DNA of 64,000 bases from Prochlorococcus sp. AG-347-I06 (GTDB lineage: Bacteria > Cyanobacteriota > Cyanobacteriia > PCC-6307 > Cyanobiaceae): the NCBI GenBank assembly GCA_003281605.1, contig QCBM01000003.1, positions 62,001 to 126,000 of the forward strand, given 5' to 3'. Made by a program: the position numbers and the translations under genes. Shown here in pieces: positions 35,595 to 45,824 of this stretch; the stretch's first letter is position 1, and each line of letters starts with the position of its first letter. Under the pieces are notes generated by a model that was not told where the DNA came from, did no database searches, and saw nothing but the letters and a program-made list of their open reading frames with translations.

Positions 35595-38497
35595 ATAGAT
35601 TCAAAATTAATAATATTTGAACATCTTTTGCATAATTTTGTATTTTGGATTCCATTAACAGTTTCTTTTTGATAGTGCCAACATCTATCACATTTTTGAC
35701 CTTGAGCTTTATTTATTTGAATTTTACCTAGCGCATTGTTATCAATAACCAGATAATTATCCACCAAACCGGATACCACTTGGAAGTTTGATACTATAAG
35801 CCAATCCCTAAATAAATCTACATCTTGATTGCCAAATTCTTTTAGCCAAGTAAGTGAATCTTTTAAAGCTTTATCTTCAGGTAAATAATTAACTTCAGTT
35901 TCCAAAGCTGCTCCAATTATTTGTTTGTTCCTACATCCTTCTATGGCCTTGTTAATTTCAACTCTCAAATTTCGTAAATTTGAAATATGCTCATTAAGTA
36001 TATGATTTTTCCATGACTGCGAAAATATTGGCCATCCTCTTTGAAAGACTGATTTTTCTTTAGTTGAATATGGAATATTTTGCCAAATATCTTCAGCCAT
36101 ATGACAAAGCACTGGAGAAATAAGTACGGCTAAATTTTCAACAACTTTTGACATGACGAACTGACAAGATCTTCTCCTAAATTGAGATTTAGAACTTACG
36201 TATAACCTATCCTTCGCAATATCCAAATAAAAATTTGATAGATCTACAACACAAAAACTTTGCAAAATTTGGAAAAATTTTGAAAATTCATAATTTTCAT
36301 AAGCGTTTGATATTTGATCTGTAACCTCAACTAATCTGCCTAACATCCATTGATCTAAGAGAGGCAATTGATCAATTTCAAAACTATCAATTTTAGGATC
36401 ATAATCATGAATATTACCAAGAAGATATCTTGCAGTATTACGTACTTTTCTGTAAACGTCTGAAAGTTGCTTGAGTATATTTGAACCAATTGGAACATCT
36501 ACCGAATAATCTACAGAGCTTACCCATAGTCTTAAAACATCAGCACCATAAGCAGGATCAGTTTTTTTATTATTACCTCCATTAATGATTATATTTGGAT
36601 CGACAACATTTCCTAAAGATTTGCTCATTTTTCTTCCGTTTTCATCAAGTGCAAAACCATGAGTTAAAACTTTTTTATATGGAGGTTTATTATTGACTGC
36701 AACAGATGTTAGCAAAGAAGACTGAAACCATCCTCTATGTTGATCTGAACCCTCTAAATAAAGATCTGCTGGATACTTTAATTCACTTCTTAGTTCACAT
36801 ACTGCGGCCCAGCTAGATCCTGAATCGAACCAGACATCCATAGTATCAGTTCCTTTTTTCCATAGATCCGATTCTTTTGCATAATTTCCTGGCAAAAGAT
36901 TCTTAACATCCCAATCCCACCAAATATCTGCTCCATGTTCACTAAAAAGCTCTTGAATATGATTAATTATCTCTTTGTTAAGGAGGATCTCATTACCATT
37001 TTTTTTATAAAAAACTGGAATAGGGACTCCCCATGACCTTTGTCTAGAAATACACCAATCTCCTCTACCAACAACCATAGAATAAATTCTTTTCTTTCCA
37101 GTCTCTGGCATCCATTCAACATCTTCAATTGCCTTCAATGCAGATGATCTAAAGCCATTTACAGATGCAAACCATTGTTCTGTTGCTCTAAAAATAGTTG
37201 GTTTTTTGGTTCTCCAATCATACGGATATCTATGCTTATAATTTTCTTGTAATAGAAGCAAATTATTTCCTTTTAAATATTTAATAATTAAATCATTTGC
37301 ATCCTTCAAGACATTTGATCCTTTGAATTGCCCAGAATATTCATTTAAGTTACCTTTTTCATCAACAACACATGTTATTGGCAAATCATATTTTTGACCC
37401 ACATTAAAATCATCTATCCCATGACCAGGGGCAGTATGAACAATTCCAGTCCCTGATTCTGTAGTAATATAATCTCCTCCAATTACAATTCTGCAATTTT
37501 TATTCTTTGAGGGATGTTGATATTCAATATTTTCCAATTTGGAGCCTTTAACCTCTAAAAGCACCTTGAAATCTTTATTAAATTTCTTACTTATTTCAGA
37601 ACATAAGTCCTTAGCAAAAAGGTAAATTCGCTTCTCTTCATCGATAGCAAAAACATAATTTATTTTTGGGTTTACTGCAACTGCTTCATTTGCAGGTATG
37701 GTCCAAGGAGTAGTGGTCCAAATAGTTATGAAAGAATTATTTTGAAAAAAATCTTTTTTGATATTAATATTTTCTTGGATGAAATTTGATTGAATTTCCT
37801 CAGGTATTTTAGTAATTTTTAATGAAACATAAATACTTTTTGAATAATGTTCATCAGGGTATTCTAATTCTGCTTCTGCAAGTGCAGTCCTTGAACTTGG
37901 ACTCCAATGCACAGGTTTAAGACCTCGGTATATATAGCCATTTAAAAACATTTTCCCAAATACTCCAATCTGGGCAGATTCATAACTTTTCTTAAGAGTT
38001 AAGTAAGGGTTATTCCAATCTCCCCATATGCCCCACCTTTTAAAACCCTCCTTTTGATTAGTAATTTGGATATGGGCATAATCTGTTGCTTTTTTTCTTA
38101 AATTTAGAGTGTCAAGATTCTTTCTTTCATCAGATTTTAAATTCTGAAGAACTTTTAATTCAATAGGTAATCCATGACAATCCCAACCAGGTACGAAATG
38201 AACCCTAAATCCTCTTAAGGTTTTGTATTTATTTATTATGTCTTTTAAAACTTTATTAAGGGCATGCCCCATATGAAGAGCTCCATTTGCATAAGGAGGG
38301 CCATCATGTAATGTAAATATTTCGCCTGAATTGCTTGAACCTAATTGGAAATCAATATCATTGTTAGCCCAAAAATTCTGAATCTCGGGTTCTCTCACAA
38401 CTGAGTTAGCACGCATTGAGAAGTCAGTTTTTAGTAAATTTAGAGTTTCTTTATAAGAAAAGTCTGATTTTTGTTCTTTGCTATTTTGAGATTTCAT
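35591..38497 (-). CDS. ileS: isoleucyl-tRNA synthetase
   Basis: A class I aminoacyl-tRNA synthetase charging tRNA-Ile. Its 968 residues are normal for the bacterial form. The HIGH-type motif is [14 protein letters not shown] (about 67-80), the editing domain follows, and KMSKSLGN lies at about 617-624. A C-terminal zinc site comes last, with CDRCWHYQ and LCKRC near 940-962. The stop overlaps the convergent gene by four bases. Confidence 0.98.
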   Translation of the reverse strand: MKSQNSKEQKSDFSYKETLNLLKTDFSMRANSVVREPEIQNFWANNDIDFQLGSSNSGEIFTLHDGPPYANGALHMGHALNKVLKDIINKYKTLRGFRVHFVPGWDCHGLPIELKVLQNLKSDERKNLDTLNLRKKATDYAHIQITNQKEGFKRWGIWGDWNNPYLTLKKSYESAQIGVFGKMFLNGYIYRGLKPVHWSPSSRTALAEAELEYPDEHYSKSIYVSLKITKIPEEIQSNFIQENINIKKDFFQNNSFITIWTTTPWTIPANEAVAVNPKINYVFAIDEEKRIYLFAKDLCSEISKKFNKDFKVLLEVKGSKLENIEYQHPSKNKNCRIVIGGDYITTESGTGIVHTAPGHGIDDFNVGQKYDLPITCVVDEKGNLNEYSGQFKGSNVLKDANDLIIKYLKGNNLLLLQENYKHRYPYDWRTKKPTIFRATEQWFASVNGFRSSALKAIEDVEWMPETGKKRIYSMVVGRGDWCISRQRSWGVPIPVFYKKNGNEILLNKEIINHIQELFSEHGADIWWDWDVKNLLPGNYAKESDLWKKGTDTMDVWFDSGSSWAAVCELRSELKYPADLYLEGSDQHRGWFQSSLLTSVAVNNKPPYKKVLTHGFALDENGRKMSKSLGNVVDPNIIINGGNNKKTDPAYGADVLRLWVSSVDYSVDVPIGSNILKQLSDVYRKVRNTARYLLGNIHDYDPKIDSFEIDQLPLLDQWMLGRLVEVTDQISNAYENYEFSKFFQILQSFCVVDLSNFYLDIAKDRLYVSSKSQFRRRSCQFVMSKVVENLAVLISPVLCHMAEDIWQNIPYSTKEKSVFQRGWPIFSQSWKNHILNEHISNLRNLRVEINKAIEGCRNKQIIGAALETEVNYLPEDKALKDSLTWLKEFGNQDVDLFRDWLIVSNFQVVSGLVDNYLVIDNNALGKIQINKAQGQKCDRCWHYQKETVNGIQNTKLCKRCSNIINFESI

Positions 38498-38618
38498 ACG
38501 ACGATATAAGTAATATTGGTGATCAAAAGAATTATTTAAATAAATCTAATTTATTATATTCTTTCTTAATCGATCTGTAGTTTTTTGGAGATGTTTCAAA
38601 TAACCAATTTATTTGATT

Positions 38619-39068
38619 TCAGAATTGTATATTATCATTTTTATCATTTCTAACCCACTTTTTTTGGGTTGTATTTTTCTTATTGCTACCAAAATTAAAA
38701 AAATTTGAAGGTTTCGTGAAATCATCTAATACCAGATTAATAGACTCTACAATTTTCAAAAAGTTATTTTTAAACTCTAAAAAGGTAGTTAATTTTTTCT
38801 TTTCGTTATCTGTCAATTGGTACCATCTAGACCAAAAAAGCTCTACTAGATAAAAAATAACTAGTACTGTTATAAAAAGGAAAATTACAAAAAATGATTC
38901 ATCTAATGTTTTATTTTTAATTATTAATATCAAACCTATTAATAAATTTAAAAAAGCTTTTATTAAGTCTTTTGGTTTACCGAGCTCAAGATAAATTATT
39001 GGCACAGTTAGAAAAATAGTCCCAACTAAAATATAAAAAGTTCCCAAATAAAATACTAAATTATTCAT
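38619..39068 (-). CDS. Ycf66-like membrane protein
   Basis: A 149-residue protein with about four hydrophobic segments (1-25, 35-48, 58-77 and a short fourth), then a charged tail ending KKWVRNDKNDNIQF. The span pattern and KKWVR tail resemble Ycf66, a protein shared by cyanobacteria and some plastids with no settled role. Similarity is judged by eye only. No neighbour clarifies its function. Confidence 0.55.
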   Translation of the reverse strand: MNNLVFYLGTFYILVGTIFLTVPIIYLELGKPKDLIKAFLNLLIGLILIIKNKTLDESFFVIFLFITVLVIFYLVELFWSRWYQLTDNEKKKLTTFLEFKNNFLKIVESINLVLDDFTKPSNFFNFGSNKKNTTQKKWVRNDKNDNIQF

Positions 39069-39139
39069 TAAACTAACTACTTAATTTAATTATAAGAGTT
39101 GATACAGATAAGCAAACTATCTTTCAGAATCTCCTTAAG

Positions 39140-39221
39140 TGCGGTCGGGGAGACTTGAACTCCCACACCCGAAGATACGAGTACCTAAAACTCGCGCGTC
39201 TACCAATTCCGCCACGACCGC
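39140..39221 (-). tRNA. tRNA-Leu (TAG anticodon)
   Basis: A minus-strand tRNA of 82 bases with the long variable arm of class II. The acceptor stem is 39215-39221 paired with 39141-39147; the discriminator A corresponds to 39140. The anticodon loop reads TTTAGGT, giving TAG, which reads CUN leucine codons. The variable arm lies at about 39167-39180. It stands between the Ycf66-like gene and crtR, with no integration signs. Confidence 0.95.
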
Positions 39222-39382
39222 TCAAATAAAATAATAATTGAAAGAGGTTTATTTTAAAAATTTTTTTTCTTAAGATGATTAATTTGACACATAAAAATTG
39301 AATTTAAAATCTCTTAAAAGAAATTTTTTATGTTTGAGCATGCAATCATCTCAAAATATTAGTTATATTATTTAAAGAATAA

Positions 39383-39387
39383 AAGGA
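39383..39387 (+). promoter_or_regulatory. ribosome-binding site deciding the ATT start of crtR
   Basis: The sequence AAGGA lies four bases before the ATT at 39392, directly after an in-frame stop at 39380-39382. It is the only good ribosome-binding sequence that leaves the first histidine box in the protein. This supports a start at ATT instead of the ATG at 39686. Confidence 0.6.
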
Positions 39388-39391
39388 AACG

Positions 39392-40411
39392 ATTTCAAAC
39401 TTAACCAATAAAAATACAACTAAAAATACTAATTCTTCAAAAACATTTAATTGGCAAAAAGAGATTAAAAATTACGTAGATCCGCCAAGTTTTTGGAATC
39501 CAACATTAGGTTTATTTTTTGGTGGTTATTTTCTTGCTTTTCTTAGCATATGGCAATGGTATAGAGGTGTTTGGCCTTTACCTTTACTTGTAGCCACTGC
39601 TTTTTTAGCTTTACATATTGAAGGTACTGTTATCCATGATGCCTGTCATAAAGCTGCTCATCCGATTCCTTGGATAAATCAAGCAATGGGCCATGGCTCA
39701 GCTATTCTTTTAGGGTTTAGCTTCCCAGTTTTTACGAGAGTTCATTTACAACACCATATTCACGTAAATCACCCCAAAAATGATCCAGATCATATTGTCA
39801 GTACTTTTGGTCCAATTTGGCTAATTGCTCCAAGATTTTTTTATCATGAGGTTTTCTTCTTTCAAAGAAAACTATGGCGAAAATATGAATTACTACAATG
39901 GGGAATTGAAAGATCAATCTTCATAACAATTATTTTGGCAGGTTTGAAATTTGACTTTATGAATTTAATTTATAATTTATGGTTCGGCCCAGCACTAATG
40001 GTAGGAGTTACTTTAGGAATATTTTTTGATTATTTACCCCATAGACCATTTCGATCAAGAAATAAATGGATAAATTCTCGAGTTTATCCAAGCAAATTTA
40101 TGAATTTATTAATAATGGGACAAAATTACCATCTCATTCATCATCTTTGGCCTTCGATTCCTTGGTTTGAATACAAAATAGCTTATGAAAAAACTAAGCC
40201 ATTATTGGATAAAAAAGGCTCCCCTCAAAGGGTTGGGATATTTGAAAGTAAGGAAGACATATTTAACTTTATTTACGATTTATTAATAGGTGTAAGGAGT
40301 CATAGCAAAAGGAGGGGGAAAATAAGAAAAATAATAAATTTATATCCAGGTTTTAAAATAAAAAAATTTTTATTAAAGATAGTCAACAAAACATTTATTG
40401 GAAGCAACTAA
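39392..40411 (+). CDS. crtR: beta-carotene hydroxylase
   Basis: CrtR adds hydroxyl groups to beta-carotene rings to form zeaxanthin, in the membrane. It is a di-iron fatty-acid-desaturase-like enzyme. His boxes are HDACH (in GTVIHDACHKAAHP), HLQHHIHVNHP and HLIHHLWP. The first His box lies upstream of the only ATG candidates (39686), so the true start must precede it. In that stretch there is no ATG, GTG or TTG. ATT at 39392, after an AAGGA, gives 339 residues. The leader before the fold is Asn/Thr-rich. The identity is firm, the start inferred. Confidence 0.85.
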   Translation: MSNLTNKNTTKNTNSSKTFNWQKEIKNYVDPPSFWNPTLGLFFGGYFLAFLSIWQWYRGVWPLPLLVATAFLALHIEGTVIHDACHKAAHPIPWINQAMGHGSAILLGFSFPVFTRVHLQHHIHVNHPKNDPDHIVSTFGPIWLIAPRFFYHEVFFFQRKLWRKYELLQWGIERSIFITIILAGLKFDFMNLIYNLWFGPALMVGVTLGIFFDYLPHRPFRSRNKWINSRVYPSKFMNLLIMGQNYHLIHHLWPSIPWFEYKIAYEKTKPLLDKKGSPQRVGIFESKEDIFNFIYDLLIGVRSHSKRRGKIRKIINLYPGFKIKKFLLKIVNKTFIGSN

Positions 40412-40412
40412 C

Positions 40413-40706
40413 TTAATCATTAATTATTTTTGGTACTTTAAAATATTTATCTTCTCTAGATGGGCCTAATTCTAGAATTTCTTCGTTGCAATCAAAATTT
40501 TTATTTTCGTCTTTTCTGAATACATTAACAACCTCTATAGCTCTCGTTGTACAGGGGACATCATCTGTATCAATTTTTTCAAGTTGTCTTATATAATCCA
40601 ATATCTTTTCTAATTGTTCTGCATGATTATTAATTTCATTCTCGTTAAGTTCTAATCTTGCTAAATTAGCAACTTTGTTTACTTCCTCTTTAGTTATTTT
40701 TGTCAT
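40413..40706 (-). CDS. gatC: aspartyl/glutamyl-tRNA amidotransferase subunit C
   Basis: GatC is the small subunit of the GatCAB complex that converts Glu-tRNA-Gln to Gln-tRNA-Gln. Its core KEEVNKVANLARLELNENE and the later LDYIRQLEKIDTDDVPCT are typical. Starting at the ATG at 40706 gives 97 residues, the family norm. The open frame runs 30 codons further upstream, with a hydrophobic leader of no similarity, so I reject the longer form. It converges with crtR with one base between the stops. Confidence 0.92.
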   Translation of the reverse strand: MTKITKEEVNKVANLARLELNENEINNHAEQLEKILDYIRQLEKIDTDDVPCTTRAIEVVNVFRKDENKNFDCNEEILELGPSREDKYFKVPKIIND

Positions 40707-40851
40707 GCCTTTAATGTTTTTTCTCATTAAATAATAGTTTATTAAGAACAGCTTATGAACATATCCTTTGAATTTTAAATAATTTAAAAAAATCACATCT
40801 TTTTGAAAATCAATATCAATTAATAGCCTTAATTATTTTTCTCAGCTAAAT

Positions 40852-41460
40852 ATGTTATTAGATAAATATTTAAAAATAGAACAAGAATTATTTCCAAAAA
40901 ATTTTTTTTATCGGCACGCTAAACTTGTTGCCCCTGATTTAATAGGTTGTCACCTCATAAAAAAAAATAATGAGATAGATCAAGTTAAAGGAGTAATTGT
41001 TGAAACTGAAGCTTATTCACAGGAAGAAGAGGCTTGTCATGGCTACCGCAAAATGACTGAATCAAACAAATCATTATTTGGCAAACCTGGCACATTTTAT
41101 ATTTACAAATCTTATGGCATTCATCATTGTTTAAACATAGTTACTGATAGAGAAAATTTTGCGAGTGGTGTATTAATAAGATCAGTTTTTATCTCTAAAA
41201 ATAATGAAAGATTAGCTTCTGGACCTGGCCTTGTTACTAAGACATTAAGCATAGACAGTTCATTTAACTCACTTGAAGTTCTTAATAACAAATCTTTATG
41301 GATTTCTCCAAGAAAATCCACTTTAGAAGAAAAAGACCTTATTCAAACTACGAGAATTGGCATATCAAAGGCAAAAAATATAAAATGGCGTTGGTATCTC
41401 AAAAATAGTAGGAGTGTAAGTAAAAGATTAAAAGGTGACAGAACACCTAAATTTCAATAA
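40852..41460 (+). CDS. 3-methyladenine DNA glycosylase (AAG/MPG family)
   Basis: A 202-residue DNA repair enzyme of the alkyladenine-glycosylase (Aag) fold. It shows LIGCHLIKK, the catalytic region [19 protein letters not shown] with the conserved Glu-Ala-Tyr, and [14 protein letters not shown]. It removes alkylated and other damaged purines. The gene lies upstream of pyrB on the same strand with a 20-base gap and is divergent from gatC. No catalytic residue appears missing. Confidence 0.9.
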   Translation: MLLDKYLKIEQELFPKNFFYRHAKLVAPDLIGCHLIKKNNEIDQVKGVIVETEAYSQEEEACHGYRKMTESNKSLFGKPGTFYIYKSYGIHHCLNIVTDRENFASGVLIRSVFISKNNERLASGPGLVTKTLSIDSSFNSLEVLNNKSLWISPRKSTLEEKDLIQTTRIGISKAKNIKWRWYLKNSRSVSKRLKGDRTPKFQ

Positions 41461-41480
41461 TCATTTATCTTTTAAACGTA

Positions 41481-42497
41481 ATGCAAATTTGGCCTCATAA
41501 ACATATCCACTCACTAGCTAATTTTTCAATAAAAGATTATGAATCAGTATTCGAATTAGCTAATAGATTTGATGCACTAAAGAATGCAGGAACGAAAAAA
41601 ATACCAGCCTTACAAGGTACTTTGGTAACGTCTTTATTTTTTGAACCCAGTACAAGAACAAAAAATAGTTTTGAGCTTGCAGCAAAAAGGCTTTCTGCTG
41701 ATGTACAAACGTTTGCCCCATCCTCTAGTTCTTTAACAAAAGGCGAAACAATAATTGATACAGCCATAACTTATTCTGCTATGGGAGCTGATACATTAGT
41801 TATCAGACATTCATCTAGTTACATAACCTTTGAGATCGCTGAAAAACTTGATGCAATAAATTCCAAGACTTCGGTTCTTAATGCTGGAGATGGATTACAT
41901 AGTCACCCTAGCCAGGGATTGCTTGACGTATATACATTAATAAAATTCTTTTCCAAAAAAACACTGAATCCAGAGGTTTTAAATTCCAAAAAGATTTTAA
42001 TAATTGGAGACGTTAATCATTCTAGAGTTGCCAGATCTAATCTTTGGGCTTTGAGTGCATTCGGCGCAGACATAATCTTATGCGGTCCTAAGACATTAAT
42101 ACCTGATGAATTTATCAATTTTTTAAAAACTCCAGCGCCAAATCAAACAGAAGATCCTGTTAAATCAAGAGGGTCAATAACAATTTCTAGATCATTGGAA
42201 GAATCAATAAAAATTGCAGATGCAATTATTGTTTTAAGACTTCAGAAAGAAAGAATGATAGAGAATTTACTCAGTAGCATTGATTCATATAGTTTGGATT
42301 ATGGCTTGACCCCAGAGAAATTATCTTTGAATAATAAAGAAATTCCAATTCTCCATCCTGGTCCAATTAACAGAGATATTGAAATAAGTAGCGAAGTAGT
42401 AGATCGATATCCTAATTGCTTAATTAATAATCAAGTTTCAAATGGTATTCCTATAAGAATGGCTTTGCTTTATCTGTTACAGAAACATAACAAGTAA
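41481..42497 (+). CDS. pyrB: aspartate carbamoyltransferase catalytic subunit
   Basis: PyrB makes N-carbamoyl-aspartate in pyrimidine synthesis. The 338-residue protein has [17 protein letters not shown] (about 51-67), the carbamoyl-phosphate loop, [14 protein letters not shown] (aspartate site) and [11 protein letters not shown] near the C-terminus. No regulatory subunit gene is present, as is normal for cyanobacteria. It follows the DNA glycosylase gene. Confidence 0.97.
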   Translation: MQIWPHKHIHSLANFSIKDYESVFELANRFDALKNAGTKKIPALQGTLVTSLFFEPSTRTKNSFELAAKRLSADVQTFAPSSSSLTKGETIIDTAITYSAMGADTLVIRHSSSYITFEIAEKLDAINSKTSVLNAGDGLHSHPSQGLLDVYTLIKFFSKKTLNPEVLNSKKILIIGDVNHSRVARSNLWALSAFGADIILCGPKTLIPDEFINFLKTPAPNQTEDPVKSRGSITISRSLEESIKIADAIIVLRLQKERMIENLLSSIDSYSLDYGLTPEKLSLNNKEIPILHPGPINRDIEISSEVVDRYPNCLINNQVSNGIPIRMALLYLLQKHNK

Positions 42498-42499
42498 AT

Positions 42500-42841
42500 T
42501 TATAGCAACTTAAGACTTTCAGTAAAGAAACCATAAAATAATCCTAATCTTAAAGAATCTAAAAAAAGTACTAAAAATTTATTTTTCCTTTCAGATCTAA
42601 AACTTCTTCTTAGAACTATTAAAATCTCGATAAAAACTACTGATAACAGAGCAGCTACAGGATCCATGAGTTCCACAACAGCACTTACCATTCCAAGAGA
42701 ACTTCCAATGAAGTAGCCAATTAAAAGTGTAATCAATGAGATTGAATATCTTCGCCATGGATTATTAGCCCAAATACTTAATGTCTGAATATTTTCCACA
42801 ATTTTTAGCTGAAATTTTGTCTTTTGAGGTTTAACAACCAT
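42500..42841 (-). CDS. Ycf20/DUF565 membrane protein
   Basis: A 113-residue protein with an N-terminal basic region and NNPWRRYSISLITLLIGYFIGSSLG, the Ycf20/DUF565 signature. Two or three membrane spans follow, with SFRSERKNKFLVLFLDSLRLGLFYGFF. Ycf20 homologues in algae have been tied to non-photochemical quenching, but the cyanobacterial role is unclear. It converges with pyrB, two bases apart, and is followed upstream on the same strand by a 68-codon gene. Confidence 0.8.
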   Translation of the reverse strand: MVVKPQKTKFQLKIVENIQTLSIWANNPWRRYSISLITLLIGYFIGSSLGMVSAVVELMDPVAALLSVVFIEILIVLRRSFRSERKNKFLVLFLDSLRLGLFYGFFTESLKLL

Positions 42842-42852
42842 TTTGTATTAAA

Positions 42853-43059
42853 CTAAGCTGCTTCAGAGTTTGATTGAATTTTAGTATTTCCTTCTAATAG
42901 TTCAAGCAATGCTTCTAACTGAGTCATTAATCCTCTTAACTCGCCTGGTTCAGGGAATAGATCATCTTCTTTTATTCCTAAATGCATTTCTCTAAGCTCT
43001 TCTCTTAAAAAGCGAATGTGACTAATAACTTGCTCTCTTTTCGTTTGCAACATGATCAA
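42853..43059 (-). CDS. small conserved hypothetical protein
   Basis: A 68-residue soluble, mostly helical protein (MLQTKREQVISHIRFLREELREMH, then FPEPGELRGLMTQLEALLELLEG). It has no cysteine or catalytic pattern. The likely start is the ATG at 43059 or the one two codons later. It lies 11 bases upstream of the Ycf20-like gene, so it is probably co-transcribed. I do not recognise a named family. Confidence 0.6.
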   Translation of the reverse strand: MIMLQTKREQVISHIRFLREELREMHLGIKEDDLFPEPGELRGLMTQLEALLELLEGNTKIQSNSEAA

Positions 43060-43273
43060 AAATTATGACAATAACATCTTAAGAGAGAATATTTTTGAAA
43101 AGCAGAGATTGCATATTTATGATTGAGAATGAAGATAAATTACTTCACAATAATTAGAAAAAATTATAAATATTGAAAATTTTCACATACTTGAAAATAT
43201 TTAATAAATAATCATATCAATTTTAAATAATTACTTGAGGCTTTATTATTAGAATATATTGGTTTTTCTCAAT

Positions 43274-43495
43274 ATGAAATTCATTTCTGAAAATCAAATA
43301 AGTCAGGAACTAGTAAATTCTTTTGATGAAGAAATGACCCTTGAGCTCGCTAAAAGGCTAGAAGAAGATAATTATAATACTCCATTTGATGGTTTAAAAG
43401 ACTGGCACTTACTCAGGGCTCTTGCAATCAATAGACCTGAATTAACAACTAATTATACCCATCTTCTCGATCAGGAACCTTTCGATGAAAACTAA
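43274..43495 (+). CDS. small conserved protein, DUF2555-like
   Basis: A 73-residue acidic protein (start ATG 43274; a TTG at 43259 would add five residues). It carries LELAKRLEEDNYNTPFDGLKDWHLLRALAINRPEL, a pattern resembling the cyanobacterial DUF2555 family. No known function. Its end overlaps the coaBC start by 11 bases, so translation is coupled and the gene is very likely real. Confidence 0.65.
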   Translation: MKFISENQISQELVNSFDEEMTLELAKRLEEDNYNTPFDGLKDWHLLRALAINRPELTTNYTHLLDQEPFDEN

Positions 43496-44741
43496 AATTA
43501 AGGACTCCAAAATAAAGGTTCTTTTATTAATAACCGGGAGTATTGCGGCTGTAAGAATTCCATTATTAGTAAGCCAATTAGCGAAAGAAAATTATGAAAT
43601 AAGATGCGTTTTATCTAAAAATGCAGAAAAATTAATAAAGCCGCTTTCTCTCTCTATCCTAAGTAGAAACCCTTGCATTTTAGAAGATGATCAATGGTCA
43701 AATAGTCAATCAACGCCTCTTCATATAGAACTAAGTAATTGGGCTGATATTTTAATAATTGCACCTTTGACAGCGACAACATTAGCAAAATGGGTAACTG
43801 GGAATGCAGAGGGATTGATCCCAAGCATCTTAATAGCAAATATAAAGCCAATTATTGTTGCACCAGCAATGAATACACAAATGTGGCTAAATAAAGCTGT
43901 CCAAAAAAATTATAAGAATTTAAAGAATTACGAAAATGTTTTGTCTTTGCAACCAAGTGAAGGCCTCTTAGCATGTGATGCTATTGGCATCGGTAAGATA
44001 CCTCCAAATGATCTAATTCAATTAGCTCTTGAATTTATAACTTCACACAGACAAAATGAATATCGCAAAGATTTACTTAACAAAGAAATTTTAATATCTG
44101 GAGGGTGCACTTCAGAGAAAATTGACGCGGCAAGGCACATTACCAACAGAAGTTCTGGAGCTATGGGCCTACTTCTTTCTCAAGTAGCAAGGTTTAGGGG
44201 AGCACAAGTAAAATATGTCCATGGGCCTCTGAAAATCGATAAGAATCTTACTGATGGAATAGAAAGATATGAAATTGAAACTAGTGTTGATTTGATTAGG
44301 GCACTTGATAATGAAATATCAAATTGCGATTATTTTTTTATGAATGCAGCAGTCTCTGATTTCAAGATAACCTCTGATACTTCAGCTAAAATTCCAAAAA
44401 ATAAAATTAATGAACATTTGAATCAAAACTTTGAGCTAGTCCCAGATATTTTAAAAACAATTAGTAAATCAAAAAAAGATAACCAAGTTTTTGTAGGCTT
44501 TTGTGCTTTTACAGGATCTATCGAAGACGCACGAATAACTATTAAAGAAAAAATTATCCAAAAGGGTTGTGATTTTCTATTCGCAAATCCAATAGATCTT
44601 GAAGGCCAAGGATTTGGCTTTTTGGCTCAAAATGAAGGTTGGCTATTCGATACGAACAATTTGGAACACTACATTAAAAAAACATCAAAGATTGATTTAG
44701 CAAATAAATTAATAACCCAAATTATTTCATCAAAAAAATAA
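43485..44741 (+). CDS. coaBC: phosphopantothenoylcysteine decarboxylase/synthase
   Basis: CoaBC makes 4'-phosphopantetheine for coenzyme A in two steps. The N-terminal flavin decarboxylase (CoaC) part has ITGSIAAVRIPLL, APAMNTQMW and ACDAIGIGK with its active cysteine. The C-terminal synthase (CoaB) part has SGGCTSEKIDAARHITNRSSGAMG, then AAVSDFK with the lysine. Length of 418 residues is normal. The convergent or upstream genes give no further hint. Confidence 0.95.
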   Translation: MKTKIKDSKIKVLLLITGSIAAVRIPLLVSQLAKENYEIRCVLSKNAEKLIKPLSLSILSRNPCILEDDQWSNSQSTPLHIELSNWADILIIAPLTATTLAKWVTGNAEGLIPSILIANIKPIIVAPAMNTQMWLNKAVQKNYKNLKNYENVLSLQPSEGLLACDAIGIGKIPPNDLIQLALEFITSHRQNEYRKDLLNKEILISGGCTSEKIDAARHITNRSSGAMGLLLSQVARFRGAQVKYVHGPLKIDKNLTDGIERYEIETSVDLIRALDNEISNCDYFFMNAAVSDFKITSDTSAKIPKNKINEHLNQNFELVPDILKTISKSKKDNQVFVGFCAFTGSIEDARITIKEKIIQKGCDFLFANPIDLEGQGFGFLAQNEGWLFDTNNLEHYIKKTSKIDLANKLITQIISSKK

Positions 44742-44742
44742 A

Positions 44743-44768
44743 AAAAAAATACTTATTTGTATTTTTTT
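44743..44768 (+). terminator. weak hairpin after coaBC
   Basis: AAAAAAATAC (44743-44752) pairs with GTATTTTTTT (44759-44768), with a TTATTT loop. The stem is almost all A-T, so it is a weak terminator at best, but its place just after the coaBC stop fits. Confidence 0.4.
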
Positions 44769-44835
44769 GTAATCTTAATCATTAAAAATAATGTAATAGC
44801 TTAAAATAATTCCAGTTTTTTAAAATCTAAAAAGC

Positions 44836-44899
44836 TACGGGTTGTTTCGAGGATTTAAAAGTCCTATCTTTTATGGTCCTTTCCCTTGTAACATCCGTA
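44836..44899 (+). other. structured 5' leader of psbO
   Basis: TACGG (44836-44840) pairs with CCGTA (44895-44899), extended by TGT with ACA inside. The enclosed region contains AGGA (44850-44853) opposite TCCT (44862-44865). The whole lies about 60 bases before the psbO start and could form a branched leader. Regulatory meaning is not established. Confidence 0.35.
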
Positions 44900-44957
44900 C
44901 TGAACTATTTAGATGACCTTTAATCTATCGTCACAGAACCTTACTGCAACTTTAATT

Positions 44958-45752
44958 ATGAGAATTCGTTCTTTCTTAGCTTTTGTTATTTCAATTTGTA
45001 TAACTTTTGCTTTCGTACCTGTTAAAACATTTGCTTTTTCTGAAAGAGGAAATGCACAATTCACAGATGTTGTTAATACTGGAAAAGCTAATGACTGCCC
45101 TACATTAGACTCATCTCTTGTCGGATCAATATCTCTAAGTAATGGAGATAGCCTCAAAGGAATATGCATGCATCCAACAGAAGTTTATGTAAAAGTGCCA
45201 GGGACAAAACGAAAAGCTGCAGAATTTGTTTCTACAAAAATTATTAGCCCTAGAAATAACACTACAGTGACAGAAGTTTATGGTGATATAGATTCAGGAA
45301 CTTTCACTGAAAAAGGTGGTATTGATTTTCAACTTATTACTGTATTGACCCCTGGTGGTTTAGAGGTGCCATTTGCATTCTCAGCAAAAGATCTTACTGC
45401 TGATTTACCTTCATCCATTGCGCCAGGCACTGAAGTTAATGGCTCAACATTTACGCCTAACTACAGAACAGGCGATTTTCTAGATCCTAAGGCAAGAGCT
45501 AAAAATACTGGAGTTGAATATGCTCAAGGTTTAGTTGCATTAGGAGGAGATGACGAAGAACTTGCTAAAGAAAATATCAAAGTTGATGTAAACGGTACTG
45601 GCGTTATTACTCTTTCAATCAACAACGTAGATTCTGACACAGACGAATTTGCTGGTACTTTTGAAGCTATCCAACCCTCAGATACAGATATGGGATCAAA
45701 AGATCCACTCGATGTAAAGATAATAGGAGAGCTATACGGAAGAAAGGCATAA
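44958..45752 (+). CDS. psbO: photosystem II manganese-stabilising protein (oxygen-evolving complex subunit O)
   Basis: PsbO sits on the lumen face and steadies the Mn4CaO5 cluster. I start it at ATG 44958 (MRIRSFLAFVISICITFAF), which gives a standard signal peptide ahead of a mature chain of about 240 residues; an upstream ATG at 44913 is less likely. The disulfide cysteines are in NDCPTLDSSL and LKGICMHPTE, followed by PsbO motifs FVSTKIISPRNNT and IDFQLITVLTPGG. A structured leader precedes it and a terminator follows. Confidence 0.96.
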   Translation: MRIRSFLAFVISICITFAFVPVKTFAFSERGNAQFTDVVNTGKANDCPTLDSSLVGSISLSNGDSLKGICMHPTEVYVKVPGTKRKAAEFVSTKIISPRNNTTVTEVYGDIDSGTFTEKGGIDFQLITVLTPGGLEVPFAFSAKDLTADLPSSIAPGTEVNGSTFTPNYRTGDFLDPKARAKNTGVEYAQGLVALGGDDEELAKENIKVDVNGTGVITLSINNVDSDTDEFAGTFEAIQPSDTDMGSKDPLDVKIIGELYGRKA

Positions 45753-45771
45753 ATCCTAATTAACAAATGAA

Positions 45772-45798
45772 AGGGGGTTCCACCCCTCTTTTTTTTTC
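45772..45798 (+). terminator. intrinsic terminator after psbO
   Basis: AGGGG (45772-45776) pairs with CCCCT (45783-45787) around GTTCCA. A long T tract follows (45789-45798, after a C). It lies 20 bases past the psbO stop and just before sat. Confidence 0.85.
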
Positions 45799-45824
45799 AA
45801 AATTTTTATTTATCAATTCAAAAA

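Noticed and set aside
39686-40411. ATG at 39686 as the crtR start
   Set aside because: It would delete the first histidine box and the membrane segment before it, which are in the same uninterrupted frame upstream.
40707-40796. Longer gatC starting 30 codons upstream
   Set aside because: The extra segment is hydrophobic, not shared with GatC proteins; ATG 40706 gives the normal length.
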